Source: an uncultured Lachnospiraceae bacterium (GTDB lineage Bacteria > Bacillota > Clostridia > Lachnospirales > Lachnospiraceae). Taken from it: a stretch of 56,205 nt of DNA. Location of the stretch: positions 1 to 56,205 of the forward strand of contig CASWRE010000019.1 in the NCBI GenBank assembly GCA_949471785.1. The letters are read 5' to 3'. Positions 24,488 to 31,760 of the stretch are shown one piece after another. Both the position numbers and the translations under genes were made by a program. Below the pieces are notes generated by a model, which was given only the letters and a program-made list of their open reading frames with translations, searched no databases and had not been told where the DNA came from. Positions within the stretch are counted from its first letter, which is position 1. The number at the start of each line of letters is the position of its first letter.

Positions 24488-24979
24488 TCAGACAGCCTTT
24501 GTTTTCTCTCGAATAAATGCAAGAAACTCCTCATATTGTCCCACAGAAAAACCATCTGGTTTCACCAATACCGCATTATGCTTCCCCATTGCCAAAACGC
24601 AGACGGAAGGAAGCTCCACAATCCGCTTAATCTGCTCATAGGCAATCCGTATGCTCACGGTACCCTCTTCCATGACAATATCCTCTCCGAAACGGATCAC
24701 CGTCTCACAGATTCTGCCGCCGTGGAGCTTCTCCGAGGAATCCCGCATCTGCTGCAGCGTGAGAAATGGCGTAAGCAAAGATACGGGCGCCACAATAAGC
24801 AGGCATACCCCGAACACGGCCGCCAGTACATAGCTGCCTTCCGCCAGCGTCAATACCAGCATCACTGCCGACACCAGGGAAAGCACAGCCCCCGCAAGCC
24901 GGATATCTCTGCAGAGCACTTTCCTAATATAGTCCGACATCATCTGATCCGACAATACATAACGATTTTCATATTGCAT
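24488..24979 (-). CDS. YcxB-like membrane protein
   Basis: Membrane protein of 163 residues with two adjacent hydrophobic helices (about 28-46 and 50-70) and a soluble C-terminal domain (RFGEDIVMEEGTVSIRIAYEQIKRIVE, SVCVLAMGKHNAVLVKPDGF; split for clarity) that resembles the YcxB/PH-like fold. Function unknown in the family. GGGGGAAACCAGG precedes the ATG. Single gene. Confidence 0.7.
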   Translation of the reverse strand: MQYENRYVLSDQMMSDYIRKVLCRDIRLAGAVLSLVSAVMLVLTLAEGSYVLAAVFGVCLLIVAPVSLLTPFLTLQQMRDSSEKLHGGRICETVIRFGEDIVMEEGTVSIRIAYEQIKRIVELPSVCVLAMGKHNAVLVKPDGFSVGQYEEFLAFIREKTKAV

Positions 24980-25080
24980 CCTGGTTTCCCCCTTTTTCTT
25001 TCCTAATACTAATATCTTTTCTAACCGCCGTCAATCCCAAAGCTACGGCTTATCCCGTATCCCACTATTCCCAAAACGGC

Positions 25081-25115
25081 GGGGCGGCCGTTCAGTCTGC
25101 CCAAACGGCCGCCCC
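25081..25115 (-). terminator. Strong hairpin after the 96-residue membrane protein gene
   Basis: GGGGCGGCCGTT (25081-25092) pairs exactly with AACGGCCGCCCC (25104-25115). It lies 25 bases after the stop of the minus-strand gene at 25140; on that strand GCCGTTTT follows, a weak T tract. Confidence 0.6.
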
Positions 25116-25139
25116 CATCAAAATACCGGCGTCATCATT

Positions 25140-25430
25140 TTATTCCAGCTCTCTGCACATCTCAAACAGCTGATCCCGCTTTTCTTTTGACACAATCACG
25201 CTCTCTGTAACTCCCCAAAAAAAGTTGGCATTAAGACCTGCAAGCCCGGAAAGCAGAGCTCCGGCAAAAAATAAAACAACACTCGCGCCGCCAAACCAGC
25301 GAATACTTCCCACTTGTATGGCAAGGAAAAGCATAACAAAGGCCAATCCGTGAACAACAGCCGCCGCCCTCAGAAAAAAATGGAACCTCTTCTCCCGTTT
25401 TCTTGCCTTGCATAACATTTTTTCCGTCAT
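25140..25430 (-). CDS. Small two-helix membrane protein
   Basis: Not recognised. It has 96 residues: a basic N-terminus (KARKREKRFHFFLR), two hydrophobic helices (about 22-40 and 44-65) and a charged C-terminal helix (VSKEKRDQLFEMCRELE). GGGAGG lies 8 bases before the ATG, and a good sigma-A promoter (25475-25504) drives it. It is divergent from a small XRE regulator that may control it. Confidence 0.65.
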   Translation of the reverse strand: MTEKMLCKARKREKRFHFFLRAAAVVHGLAFVMLFLAIQVGSIRWFGGASVVLFFAGALLSGLAGLNANFFWGVTESVIVSKEKRDQLFEMCRELE

Positions 25431-25474
25431 CTCAGTCACCTCCCTGTGCATACATAAAATAGTCATATATGTCT

Positions 25475-25504
25475 ATTATATATACTATAAGTTTCCCAAG
25501 TCAA
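25475..25504 (-). promoter_or_regulatory. Sigma-A promoter of the small membrane protein gene
   Basis: On the minus strand TTGACT (25504-25499), 18 bases, TATAAT (25480-25475). Several TATATACT-like repeats lie around it (25478-25486 and 25511-25519, with related AT runs at 25521-25551), possible sites for the divergent XRE protein. Confidence 0.7.
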
Positions 25505-25574
25505 CAGTAATATATACTTAAAATATACATTTTATCCGGTGATATATATTAAAATACGATATGGAGGTAAGGCC

Positions 25575-25877
25575 ATGTTTGAGGAAGAGTTTTATGAGCG
25601 CCTGATCCAACTCAGACTGGAAAAAGGTGTATCTGCACGGGATATGAGTTTGTCTCTCGGACAGAGCGAAGCTTACATCAACCGTATCGAAAACCGCAAA
25701 ATGATGCCGTCAATGACCGTATTTTTCTATATCTGTGAGTATTTTGGAATCACTCCCGGAGAATTTTTTATGGCAGATCCTGCTCCCAGTAAGAGTTCCC
25801 TGGACGCCATTAAAAAATTGCAGACTTTGGATTCGGATAAGTATGAACATATTTTAGCTGTTATAAATGATTTGTAA
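25575..25877 (+). CDS. Small XRE-family transcriptional regulator
   Basis: A 100-residue Cro/C1-type regulator. The helix-turn-helix spans about residues 6-62 (RLIQLRLEKGVSARDMSLSL, GQSEAYINRIENRKMMPSM, FFYICEYFGITPGEFF), followed by a short helical tail. GGAGG lies 7 bases before the ATG; the longer in-frame start lies before this site and is rejected. Divergent from a small membrane protein gene; autoregulation from the shared AT-rich spacer is likely by analogy. Confidence 0.85.
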   Translation: MFEEEFYERLIQLRLEKGVSARDMSLSLGQSEAYINRIENRKMMPSMTVFFYICEYFGITPGEFFMADPAPSKSSLDAIKKLQTLDSDKYEHILAVINDL

Positions 25878-25903
25878 ATGAAGTATGCTTCCGGAAATTT
25901 GTA

Positions 25904-25922
25904 CAGATTTACAAAAAATCTG
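25904..25922 (+). other. Weak hairpin after the XRE gene; otherwise empty spacer
   Basis: CAGATTT and AAATCTG pair with a five-base loop, 27 bases after the stop, but no T tract follows. Bases 25923-26149 show no coding region or RNA that I recognise. Confidence 0.35.
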
Positions 25923-26188
25923 CTTGATCAGATAATAATTACGGTAAAATAACAAAAAGCCTGCGATCCATGCGCCATAATTCACAACTCCGAAAAATTA
26001 CTTTTCTATTTTCAGCTTCCGTACTGCCCTCTATTTTCCATCATCATACTCTCTGACATTTTCAACACACTTCTGATAAACCCCATGTGACAGTTCATAC
26101 CAGCAAAATCGGTACAACCGCGTTTCCAGATGATTACACATATTTACCCTTGACTTTTTAGACTTCCAGATATAGTATTGAATTATAC

Positions 26189-26215
26189 TCAACATAGTTT
26201 TAAAAACTATGTTGA
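26189..26215. promoter_or_regulatory. 27-bp perfect palindrome, probable operator before the hemolysin III gene
   Basis: Thirteen-base arms TCAACATAGTTTT (26189-26201) and AAAACTATGTTGA (26203-26215) around a single central A. It lies 29 bases before the start codon, just after -10-like TATAGT (26171-26176) and TATACT (26184-26189) hexamers and a TTGACT at 26150-26155. The position fits a repressor site. Its regulator is not known. Confidence 0.7.
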
Positions 26216-26243
26216 ATCGTTAGTTTGAATCAGGAGGTAATAC

Positions 26244-26909
26244 ATGATGAAATTTGAGATCAAAGACCCCGGCAGCGCAATTACTCATTTTATCGGCATG
26301 ATGATGGCCTTATTCGCATCCACCCCGTTATTGATTAAGGCTGCGCAAAATCCAGATAAAATCCATATCATATCTCTGGCCGTGTTTATAGGCAGCATGA
26401 TCGCCCTATACGGGGCCAGCACAATATATCATACGCTGAACATCTCGGAAAAATGGAACCGTATTCTGAGGAAAATCGACCACATGATGATCTTCATTCT
26501 GATTGCAGGTTCCTATACTCCCATTTGTCTGGTAGCTCTGGCTGATCAGAAAGGCTATATGCTCTGCGCCCTGGTGTGGGGAATTGCTCTTTTCGGTATC
26601 CTGATCAAAGCCTGCTGGATCACCTGCCCCAAATGGTTTTCCTCTGTGCTGTATATCGCCATGGGATGGGTCTGCGTGCTGGCTTTCACACAAATCTTAA
26701 ACTCGCTCTCCGCCGCAGCCTTTGGCTGGCTGCTGGCCGGAGGCATTATCTACACCATCGGTGGAATCATTTACGCCTTGAAGCTCCCCATTTTTAACGC
26801 CAGGCACAAATATTTCGGCTCCCATGAAATTTTTCATCTCTTTGTCATGGGCGGCAGCATCTGCCATTTCATTGTCATGTATGTATTTATCGCCGGAATG
26901 CCTCTATAA
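26244..26909 (+). CDS. Hemolysin III / PAQR-family membrane protein
   Basis: Seven-helix membrane protein of 221 residues in the YqfA/hemolysin III (PAQR) family. Metal-site motifs typical of the family are present: STIYHT in helix 2, the IDH after it, and HEIFHLFV...CHF near the end. AGGAGG lies 6 bases before the ATG. The biological role of bacterial members is unsettled (membrane homeostasis has been proposed). It stands alone between a palindromic operator and a strong terminator. Confidence 0.9.
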   Translation: MMKFEIKDPGSAITHFIGMMMALFASTPLLIKAAQNPDKIHIISLAVFIGSMIALYGASTIYHTLNISEKWNRILRKIDHMMIFILIAGSYTPICLVALADQKGYMLCALVWGIALFGILIKACWITCPKWFSSVLYIAMGWVCVLAFTQILNSLSAAAFGWLLAGGIIYTIGGIIYALKLPIFNARHKYFGSHEIFHLFVMGGSICHFIVMYVFIAGMPL

Positions 26910-26957
26910 AATGCTACGCCGCCCGGATGCCGCCGATCTCTATAAGAAGTCCACGGC

Positions 26958-27035
26958 AAACCGCGGTACCGAAATAGTTTTTTAACAGTTCTGATATTTC
27001 AACTGCTGGAAATCTATTTCGGTACCGCGGTTTTT
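26958..27035 (+). terminator. Rho-independent terminator of the hemolysin III gene
   Basis: A 20-bp perfect stem (26958-26977 with 27014-27033, core CCGCGGTACCGAAATAG) and a 36-base loop with an inner CAGTT/AACTG stem, followed by T residues to 27035. The stem is unusually long. Confidence 0.8.
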
Positions 27036-27111
27036 CTGTACGAATCTTCTTTCGACCAGTATACCTTACAGGGCAAACTGCCGAAACAGCATGGAAATTT
27101 ACTGGTACGGC

Positions 27112-27591
27112 CTATTCCGCCTCCCGTATCTCCCCTTTAACTCTGTTTTGGTCCACTTCCAAAACCAAGTAGGTAAAAGCGCGGCCCATCTGCCGGGGAA
27201 AGGTCAGACTGCCGGGATTACACAGCCAGATTCCCTCCTGCCGCTCAAAAACCGGACGGTGGGTATGACCGAAGCATACGATATCCGCCTGGTTCTCCCG
27301 GGCCAGGCGGAGCAGAGATTCCATACCGAAATTCACGCCCTGCCGATGTCCATGGGTCACCAAAAAACGATGTCCTGCCAGATTAAACGATACAGAAGAC
27401 TGCAGTTTCGGGTCATAGTCACAGTTGCCACCCACAATACAGCAAGGACCCGGTACCAGACGGCGCAGATAACCGTCCCGGCTCTCCACGTCTCCGCAAT
27501 GGATCACCTGATCCACCGGAAGTTCCTTTTTCACTACCCGCTCCATTCTCCTGTCACGGCCGTGGGTATCACTGATCACCAAAATCTTCAT
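27112..27591 (-). CDS. YfcE/MJ0936-family metallophosphoesterase
   Basis: Calcineurin-like phosphodiesterase of 159 residues. Metal-binding motifs in order: VISDTHGR, HCGDVES, VGGNCDYD, VTHGHRQG and CFGHTHRP. Family members hydrolyse phosphodiesters in vitro; the substrate in the cell is unknown. Its ATG overlaps the last bases of rdgB (ATGA, 27588-27591), so it is the last gene of a five-gene minus-strand cluster from rhodanese to here. Confidence 0.9.
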   Translation of the reverse strand: MKILVISDTHGRDRRMERVVKKELPVDQVIHCGDVESRDGYLRRLVPGPCCIVGGNCDYDPKLQSSVSFNLAGHRFLVTHGHRQGVNFGMESLLRLARENQADIVCFGHTHRPVFERQEGIWLCNPGSLTFPRQMGRAFTYLVLEVDQNRVKGEIREAE

Positions 27592-28184
27592 TTTTCTATC
27601 CTGTCCTTTATTATGATTTTCATCATTTCCAGGGCCTTCCCCCTGTGACTGATTCTGTTTTTCTGCTCTTCGGAGAGCTCCGCCGTGGTGCAGCCGTACT
27701 CCGGAGCTATGAAAATCGGATCATATCCGAAACCGTTATTACCTCTCTCTTCATAACCGATCCGCCCCTCAATGACGCCCCGCACGACTTCACTGCTTCC
27801 GTCTGGAAATACGGCGGCAATGACACAGACAAACCGGGCCGTGCGCTTCTCATCGGGAATTCCCTCCAGGCGGTCGATCAGATTCTTATTTTTCACTCTG
27901 TAAGAAGTATCCTCACCGAGATACCGCGCGGAATAGATTCCCGGCTCACCGCCCAGGGCATCGATCTCCAGTCCGGAATCGTCAGCCAGCACAATATCCC
28001 TGCACAGCCCGGCAATAGCCAGGGCTTTGATCTCGGCATTCTCCTCAAAAGTAACGCCGTCCTCCGTGATATCCGCTGTTAGCCCCGCCTCTTTCATGGA
28101 CAAAATCTCCATGCCCAGATCAGCCAGGATTGCCCGTATTTCTTTCATCTTATCCTTATTTCCTGTGGCAAATATAATACGCAT
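27588..28184 (-). CDS. rdgB: XTP/dITP diphosphatase (Ham1/RdgB)
   Basis: House-cleaning pyrophosphatase that removes dITP, XTP and related non-canonical nucleotides. Motifs: IIFATGNKDKMKEI at the N-terminus (triphosphate binding), VTFEENAEIKA, VLADDSGLEIDALGG, GIYSARY, GNNGFGYDPIF and ISHRGKAL. The length of 198 residues is typical. The ATG at 28184 has GAGGAGG just upstream; longer in-frame starts precede that site. Starts 10 bases after the RNA methyltransferase stop and overlaps the next gene by 4 bases. Confidence 0.96.
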   Translation of the reverse strand: MRIIFATGNKDKMKEIRAILADLGMEILSMKEAGLTADITEDGVTFEENAEIKALAIAGLCRDIVLADDSGLEIDALGGEPGIYSARYLGEDTSYRVKNKNLIDRLEGIPDEKRTARFVCVIAAVFPDGSSEVVRGVIEGRIGYEERGNNGFGYDPIFIAPEYGCTTAELSEEQKNRISHRGKALEMMKIIIKDRIEK

Positions 28185-28194
28185 TCTTCCCTCC

Positions 28195-29364
28195 TCATAC
28201 CTCGCAGGCAGACCGGCCTGTCCTCTTTTTCGGCGGCTTGGGCCCAAGAAACTGATAATAGTAGGTCTTTAGCATGCCATTGTAAATTTTTCGGTTTCGG
28301 TCCGCTTTTCTTCCTATATATTGTTCCGCATCCGTATAGCCAGTAATCAAATACATGGACCAGCCGTCCAGACGGGCATATCCCTCGCCGATCTCCCGAT
28401 ATAAAGCAGGCAGTGTCTCTCTGTCCGACAAACGCTCGCCGTAAGGCGGATTACAGATGAGAAAGCCATATTTTTTCGGATGACTCAAATCCCGGACTGC
28501 GCGCTGCTGAAAATGTATCAACGATTCCACACCTGCCGTTTTCGCGTTCTCCCTTGCCAGGCGGACCACCTCGCCATCCATATCATACCCCTGAATATCC
28601 GTCGCGACATCTGTGCGCACCCTGTCCGCAGCCTCCTCTCTGGCGTCCTGCCAGCAGCTCTCCGGTACCAGATTCTTCCACTGTTCGGCCAGAAATGTGC
28701 GTTTCATCCCGGGAGCCATATCTGCGGCCATCATGGCCGCCTCTATAGGAAATGTACCGCTTCCGCACATTGGATCAACCAGTATCCGGTCCCGGTTCCA
28801 CGGTGTCAGCATAAGCAGGGCGGCAGCCAGTGTCTCCGTAATCGGCGCCTTGGCCGTCCTCTGACGGTAACCCCGTTTGTGAAGAGAGACGCCCGTGGTA
28901 TCCAGCCCCACCGTCACCACATCCTTTATAATAGTAACGCGCAGCGGATAGGATGCCCCCTGCTCATCAAACCAGGACAGGCCGCAGGTTTCCTTTAGCC
29001 GCTCTACCATGGCCTTTTTCATAATGGACTGTATATCCGAGGGGCTGAACAGCTTGCTCCTGACGGACGTGGCTTTTGCCACCCAGAATTTCCCGTCCGT
29101 CGGGATATACCGTTCCCAGGGCAGCGCCTTTGTTCCCTCAAACAATTCCTCAAAGGTGCGGGCCTGAAATTCCCCTACCTTAATCAGCACCCTCTCCGTG
29201 GTGCGCAGAAATATATTGGCATATGCCACGGCTCCGGCATCGCCGTAAAAGGTCACTTTCCCGTCCTCCACCGAGGCAATATCGTACCCCAGATCCAGGA
29301 TCTCTCGTTTCAGCACCGCCTCCAAGCCAAAATGGCAGGGGGCTATCAGTTTCCATCTCTGCAT
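28195..29364 (-). CDS. THUMP-domain class I rRNA methyltransferase (YpsC/RlmL-N type)
   Basis: Predicted 23S rRNA guanine-N2 methyltransferase of 389 residues. An N-terminal ferredoxin-like/THUMP region (residues 1-155) is followed by a Rossmann methyltransferase domain: ILVDPMCGSGTFPIEAA (SAM motif I), QGYDMDGEVV, and the catalytic NPPYGERL motif IV. This matches B. subtilis YpsC and the N-terminal half of E. coli RlmL. Its first 19 bases overlap the end of the upstream phosphoesterase gene. Confidence 0.9.
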   Translation of the reverse strand: MQRWKLIAPCHFGLEAVLKREILDLGYDIASVEDGKVTFYGDAGAVAYANIFLRTTERVLIKVGEFQARTFEELFEGTKALPWERYIPTDGKFWVAKATSVRSKLFSPSDIQSIMKKAMVERLKETCGLSWFDEQGASYPLRVTIIKDVVTVGLDTTGVSLHKRGYRQRTAKAPITETLAAALLMLTPWNRDRILVDPMCGSGTFPIEAAMMAADMAPGMKRTFLAEQWKNLVPESCWQDAREEAADRVRTDVATDIQGYDMDGEVVRLARENAKTAGVESLIHFQQRAVRDLSHPKKYGFLICNPPYGERLSDRETLPALYREIGEGYARLDGWSMYLITGYTDAEQYIGRKADRNRKIYNGMLKTYYYQFLGPKPPKKRTGRSACEV

Positions 29365-29948
29365 AGCCGCATCCTTTCTTCATCCGTCCCGTATGGGGTC
29401 TGCCGTTCCAGCGCAATCTGTCCGACGACGGCGCCGTCCATCGTACGCACGGAAAACATTCCCCCCTCCAGAACACCATAGGTAGGCAGATTTCCTCCTT
29501 TGGGAATCGCCACAGAACCCGGGTTCAGGCAGATATGATCCCTCACTGTCTCAGCCTGCCAGATATGGGTGTGACCATAGAGCAATACATCGCCGTTACA
29601 AAATGGCGGAAAATGCTGCGGTGAAAAATGATGGCCATGGGTTGCGTAGATTAGCCCGTCCGCCATAGGAAGAACCATATAATCTGCCAGAATCGGAAAT
29701 TCCAACACCCTCTGGTCCACCTCCGTATCACAATTTCCCCGCACGCAGAGCAGCCTTTCTTTTCTGGCATTGAGCATAGCCAGCACCTCTTTGGGGGCAT
29801 AATCCCTCGGCAAATCATTGCGGGGGCCGTGGTAAAGAATGTCCCCCAGCAGAAGTAAACGCCCGGCCCCCTCCCGGTCAAAAGCCTCCAGAAGTTTCCG
29901 ACAGGCCCAGGCAGACCCATGGATATCTGACGCAACTACCATTTTCAT
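29346..29948 (-). CDS. YfcE-family metallophosphoesterase
   Basis: Second calcineurin-like phosphodiesterase of the cluster, 200 residues. Motifs: VASDIHGSAWA, LLGDILYHGPRND, VRGNCDTEVD, ATHGHHF and LYGHTHIWQ; this matches E. coli YfcE well. GAGGAG lies 8 bases before the ATG. It overlaps the RNA methyltransferase gene by 19 bases. Two paralogous phosphoesterases in one operon with rdgB suggest a shared nucleic-acid or nucleotide clean-up role, by inference. Confidence 0.92.
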   Translation of the reverse strand: MKMVVASDIHGSAWACRKLLEAFDREGAGRLLLLGDILYHGPRNDLPRDYAPKEVLAMLNARKERLLCVRGNCDTEVDQRVLEFPILADYMVLPMADGLIYATHGHHFSPQHFPPFCNGDVLLYGHTHIWQAETVRDHICLNPGSVAIPKGGNLPTYGVLEGGMFSVRTMDGAVVGQIALERQTPYGTDEERMRLCRDGN

Positions 29949-29996
29949 ACTGTACTCTCCTCGTAATTTTTCTGTTTTTCCTTTGCTAAAGTAAGG

Positions 29997-30332
29997 CTAT
30001 TGTACCCACATCCTGTCCTTCCCGTCAAGAACTGTGCGGCCTCTTTTTGCCATATATGCCTGTACACCGCCTTTCAGAGAAGATACCTTATATCCTCTCT
30101 CCGCCAGGGTGACGGCAGCCGCCATGCTGGTGATGCCGTGTTCGCAGTACAGGATGATCCATTGATCACGATAACGGGACAGACGCCCGAGATTTTCATA
30201 GGGAACATGAACGGCGCCGGGTATATGCATCTTACGATATTCCGCGGCGGAACGCAGATCCACCACCACCACGCCGGGCTGAGTCATCCGCCGCTCCAAC
30301 TCTTCCGCCGATATGGTTTCCGGTCTTTTCAT
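29997..30332 (-). CDS. Single-domain rhodanese
   Basis: Sulfurtransferase-like protein of 111 residues. The catalytic Cys63 lies in the loop LYCEHGITS, with VVVDLRSAAEY and IPGAVHVPYENL before it, as in PspE/GlpE-type rhodaneses. AAGGAG lies 7 bases before the ATG. First gene of the minus-strand cluster; only 48 bases separate it from the phosphoesterase gene. Confidence 0.9.
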   Translation of the reverse strand: MKRPETISAEELERRMTQPGVVVVDLRSAAEYRKMHIPGAVHVPYENLGRLSRYRDQWIILYCEHGITSMAAAVTLAERGYKVSSLKGGVQAYMAKRGRTVLDGKDRMWVQ

Positions 30333-30457
30333 CTTGAAACTCCTTTTTTATTACTATATTCCCGATAAAAAATTTTGTGTTACGCTACAGACAAGTCTGT
30401 GCTTTTCCCAAGGAACGCCTGTCGCCAGCCGCAAAGGCCTTGTTTCCAACGGAAAGA

Positions 30458-30527
30458 GAAACAGCCAGTAGGGGAGCTACTGACTGTTTCAAGGGGAGTA
30501 TAAATAATTAATAAGGGGTTATTAATT
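30458..30527. repeat. Two hairpins in the leader region before the Asn-rich gene
   Basis: GAAACAGCCAGTA (30458-30470) pairs with TACTGACTGTTTC (30478-30490) with one mismatch. AATTAATAA (30506-30514) pairs exactly with TTATTAATT (30519-30527) around GGGG. Neither has a T tract. The rest of 30333-30677 is AT-rich and holds no gene that I recognise. Confidence 0.5.
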
Positions 30528-30677
30528 GTAAAAAAGACATCATATAAGACAGATTCTTTTTTACGTTACAATTATAATACATATTTAAATAAAATGCAAT
30601 AAAAAATGATGAATATTCCCACTGTATTTTGGAATAATAGCATTGTAATTAAAATTTATGACACTGGAGGTAAGAAA

Positions 30678-30881
30678 ATGTCTAAAAATTACAGTTCAGA
30701 CACCACTGACAAAAACAGAATGAGCAATACTTCCACAAACGAGAGCAACCAGAGCAATGATTGCCACAACAAAAACAGCAAAAACTCCACAGATAAGAAC
30801 GCCCAGAGCAAAAACTCTCAGAGCAAAAACTCTCAGAACAAAAACAGCTTCTCTGACGAAGCTCAGAACGAGAACTACTAA
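30678..30881 (+). CDS. Small Asn/Ser/Lys-rich low-complexity protein
   Basis: Not recognised as a domain. It has 67 hydrophilic residues, nearly all N, S, K, D, T, Q or E, with a repeating QSKNSQSKNSQNKNS segment and one His and one Cys. GGAGG lies 7 bases before the ATG and a strong terminator follows, so the gene is real. Comparable N/Q/S/K-rich short proteins occur in spore-forming Clostridia and some are spore components; that role here is inference from composition only. Confidence 0.65.
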   Translation: MSKNYSSDTTDKNRMSNTSTNESNQSNDCHNKNSKNSTDKNAQSKNSQSKNSQNKNSFSDEAQNENY

Positions 30882-30893
30882 ATCGTTCTGCCG

Positions 30894-30926
30894 AAAGATT
30901 CCCGGTATGTCCGGGAATCTTTTTTT
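30894..30926 (+). terminator. Terminator of the Asn-rich gene
   Basis: AAAGATTCCCGG (30894-30905) pairs exactly with CCGGGAATCTTT (30911-30922), with further T residues to 30926. Confidence 0.88.
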
Positions 30927-30935
30927 GAAAAACTA

Positions 30936-30964
30936 TTGACAACCCCTACATAAAAGAGTATTAT
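30936..30964 (+). promoter_or_regulatory. Sigma-A promoter of tRNA-Arg
   Basis: Consensus TTGACA (30936-30941), 17 bases, TATTAT (30959-30964), 26 bases before the tRNA. Strong promoter as expected for stable RNA. Confidence 0.88.
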
Positions 30965-30990
30965 ATGACTGTTGTTTGAGAGAACAGCGT

Positions 30991-31064
30991 GTGCGTGTAG
31001 CTCAGCTGGATAGAGCACTTGGCTACGGACCAAGGTGTCGGGAGTTCGAATCTTCTCACGCACG
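30991..31064 (+). tRNA. tRNA-Arg (anticodon ACG)
   Basis: A 74-base cloverleaf. Acceptor GTGCGTG pairs with CACGCAC (31057-31063), discriminator G. D arm GCTCAGCTGGATAGAGC. Anticodon stem CTTGG/CCAAG encloses the loop CTACGGA, so the anticodon is ACG (first base probably edited to inosine). T loop TTCGAAT. CCA is not encoded. It has its own promoter and terminator. Confidence 0.97.
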
Positions 31065-31070
31065 GTAGAA

Positions 31071-31099
31071 GCTTGCAGTTTCAGACTGCAAGTTTTTTT
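31071..31099 (+). terminator. Terminator of tRNA-Arg
   Basis: CTTGCAGT (31072-31079) pairs with ACTGCAAG (31085-31092), followed by seven T. Confidence 0.9.
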
Positions 31100-31174
31100 A
31101 TTCCCGATTTTTCAAAAAACGTCACGGCAATGAATCCCCCCCACGAAATGACAGATTTTTATCTGCTTTATGCC

Positions 31175-31205
31175 CAAAAAAGCTGCCGTATTTTGTAACG
31201 GCAGC
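31175..31205 (-). terminator. Terminator downstream of the HPr-like gene
   Basis: GCTGCCGT (31182-31189) pairs with ACGGCAGC (31198-31205); on the minus strand six T follow. It lies 160 bases after the HPr-like stop; a GCAGCCGC/GCGGCTGC hairpin (31330-31347) lies closer to the gene. The interval holds no gene. Confidence 0.75.
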
Positions 31206-31365
31206 CCTTCAGGGTGAGAAACTATTTATATAGGAATTGAAACCGCGGAAAAAAGTATTTTTCCGATGCCGGTGGGTGATCGTCCGCCATCCGCCTCTTC
31301 CCGCAGATCCAATGGGGTTGGTATTTCATGCAGCCGCAAGCGGCTGCCCGGCCGTTCTTCCCGGC

Positions 31366-31599
31366 TTAAGCCAGAAACGGCTGGATGTCATTGGTAAGAG
31401 CTCCCATCTGGTAATAGTCCTCCGGTACTCTGAGCTCCAGTACGCGATTCAAATCGATGGACAGGATACCCATCACAGAGCGTGCATCTACGCTGTATCT
31501 ACCTGCTGCAATATCCATAGATCCCTCATACTTGGAAATCTGTTTCACAAATTCACTTACTTTTTCAATACTGTTTAACGATAATTGGAATGTTTTCAT
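31366..31599 (-). CDS. HPr-fold protein lacking the phosphoacceptor histidine
   Basis: A 77-residue HPr-like protein (PTS phosphocarrier fold). The region around Ser41 (ARSVMGILSIDL) matches the HPr Ser-46 motif that HPr kinase recognises, and the overall length fits. The usual LHARPA around His-15 is replaced (SIEKVSEFV) and the protein contains no His, so it cannot carry phosphate from enzyme I. A regulatory HPr paralogue (Crh-like) is the best reading. GAGGAGG precedes the ATG. It is the next gene downstream of the AraC-type regulator on the same strand. Confidence 0.8.
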   Translation of the reverse strand: MKTFQLSLNSIEKVSEFVKQISKYEGSMDIAAGRYSVDARSVMGILSIDLNRVLELRVPEDYYQMGALTNDIQPFLA

Positions 31600-31760
31600 A
31601 ATAACGCCTCCTCAAGCCCTAAAAACATCAGTTACCTTCCACGGAAATATATGTCTTTCCGTTTACAAGTGCTACTTTATCAAAAAAAACGCCCGCGATA
31701 CATCAAATATCTTGGACGTTTTCAAATTTCTTATACATATTTCCGGTTTTTAGGAGCTTT

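Noticed and set aside
30991..31099. tRNA-Arg as an integration site for a mobile island
   Set aside because: No direct repeat of the tRNA 3' end and no integrase gene were seen in the flanks.
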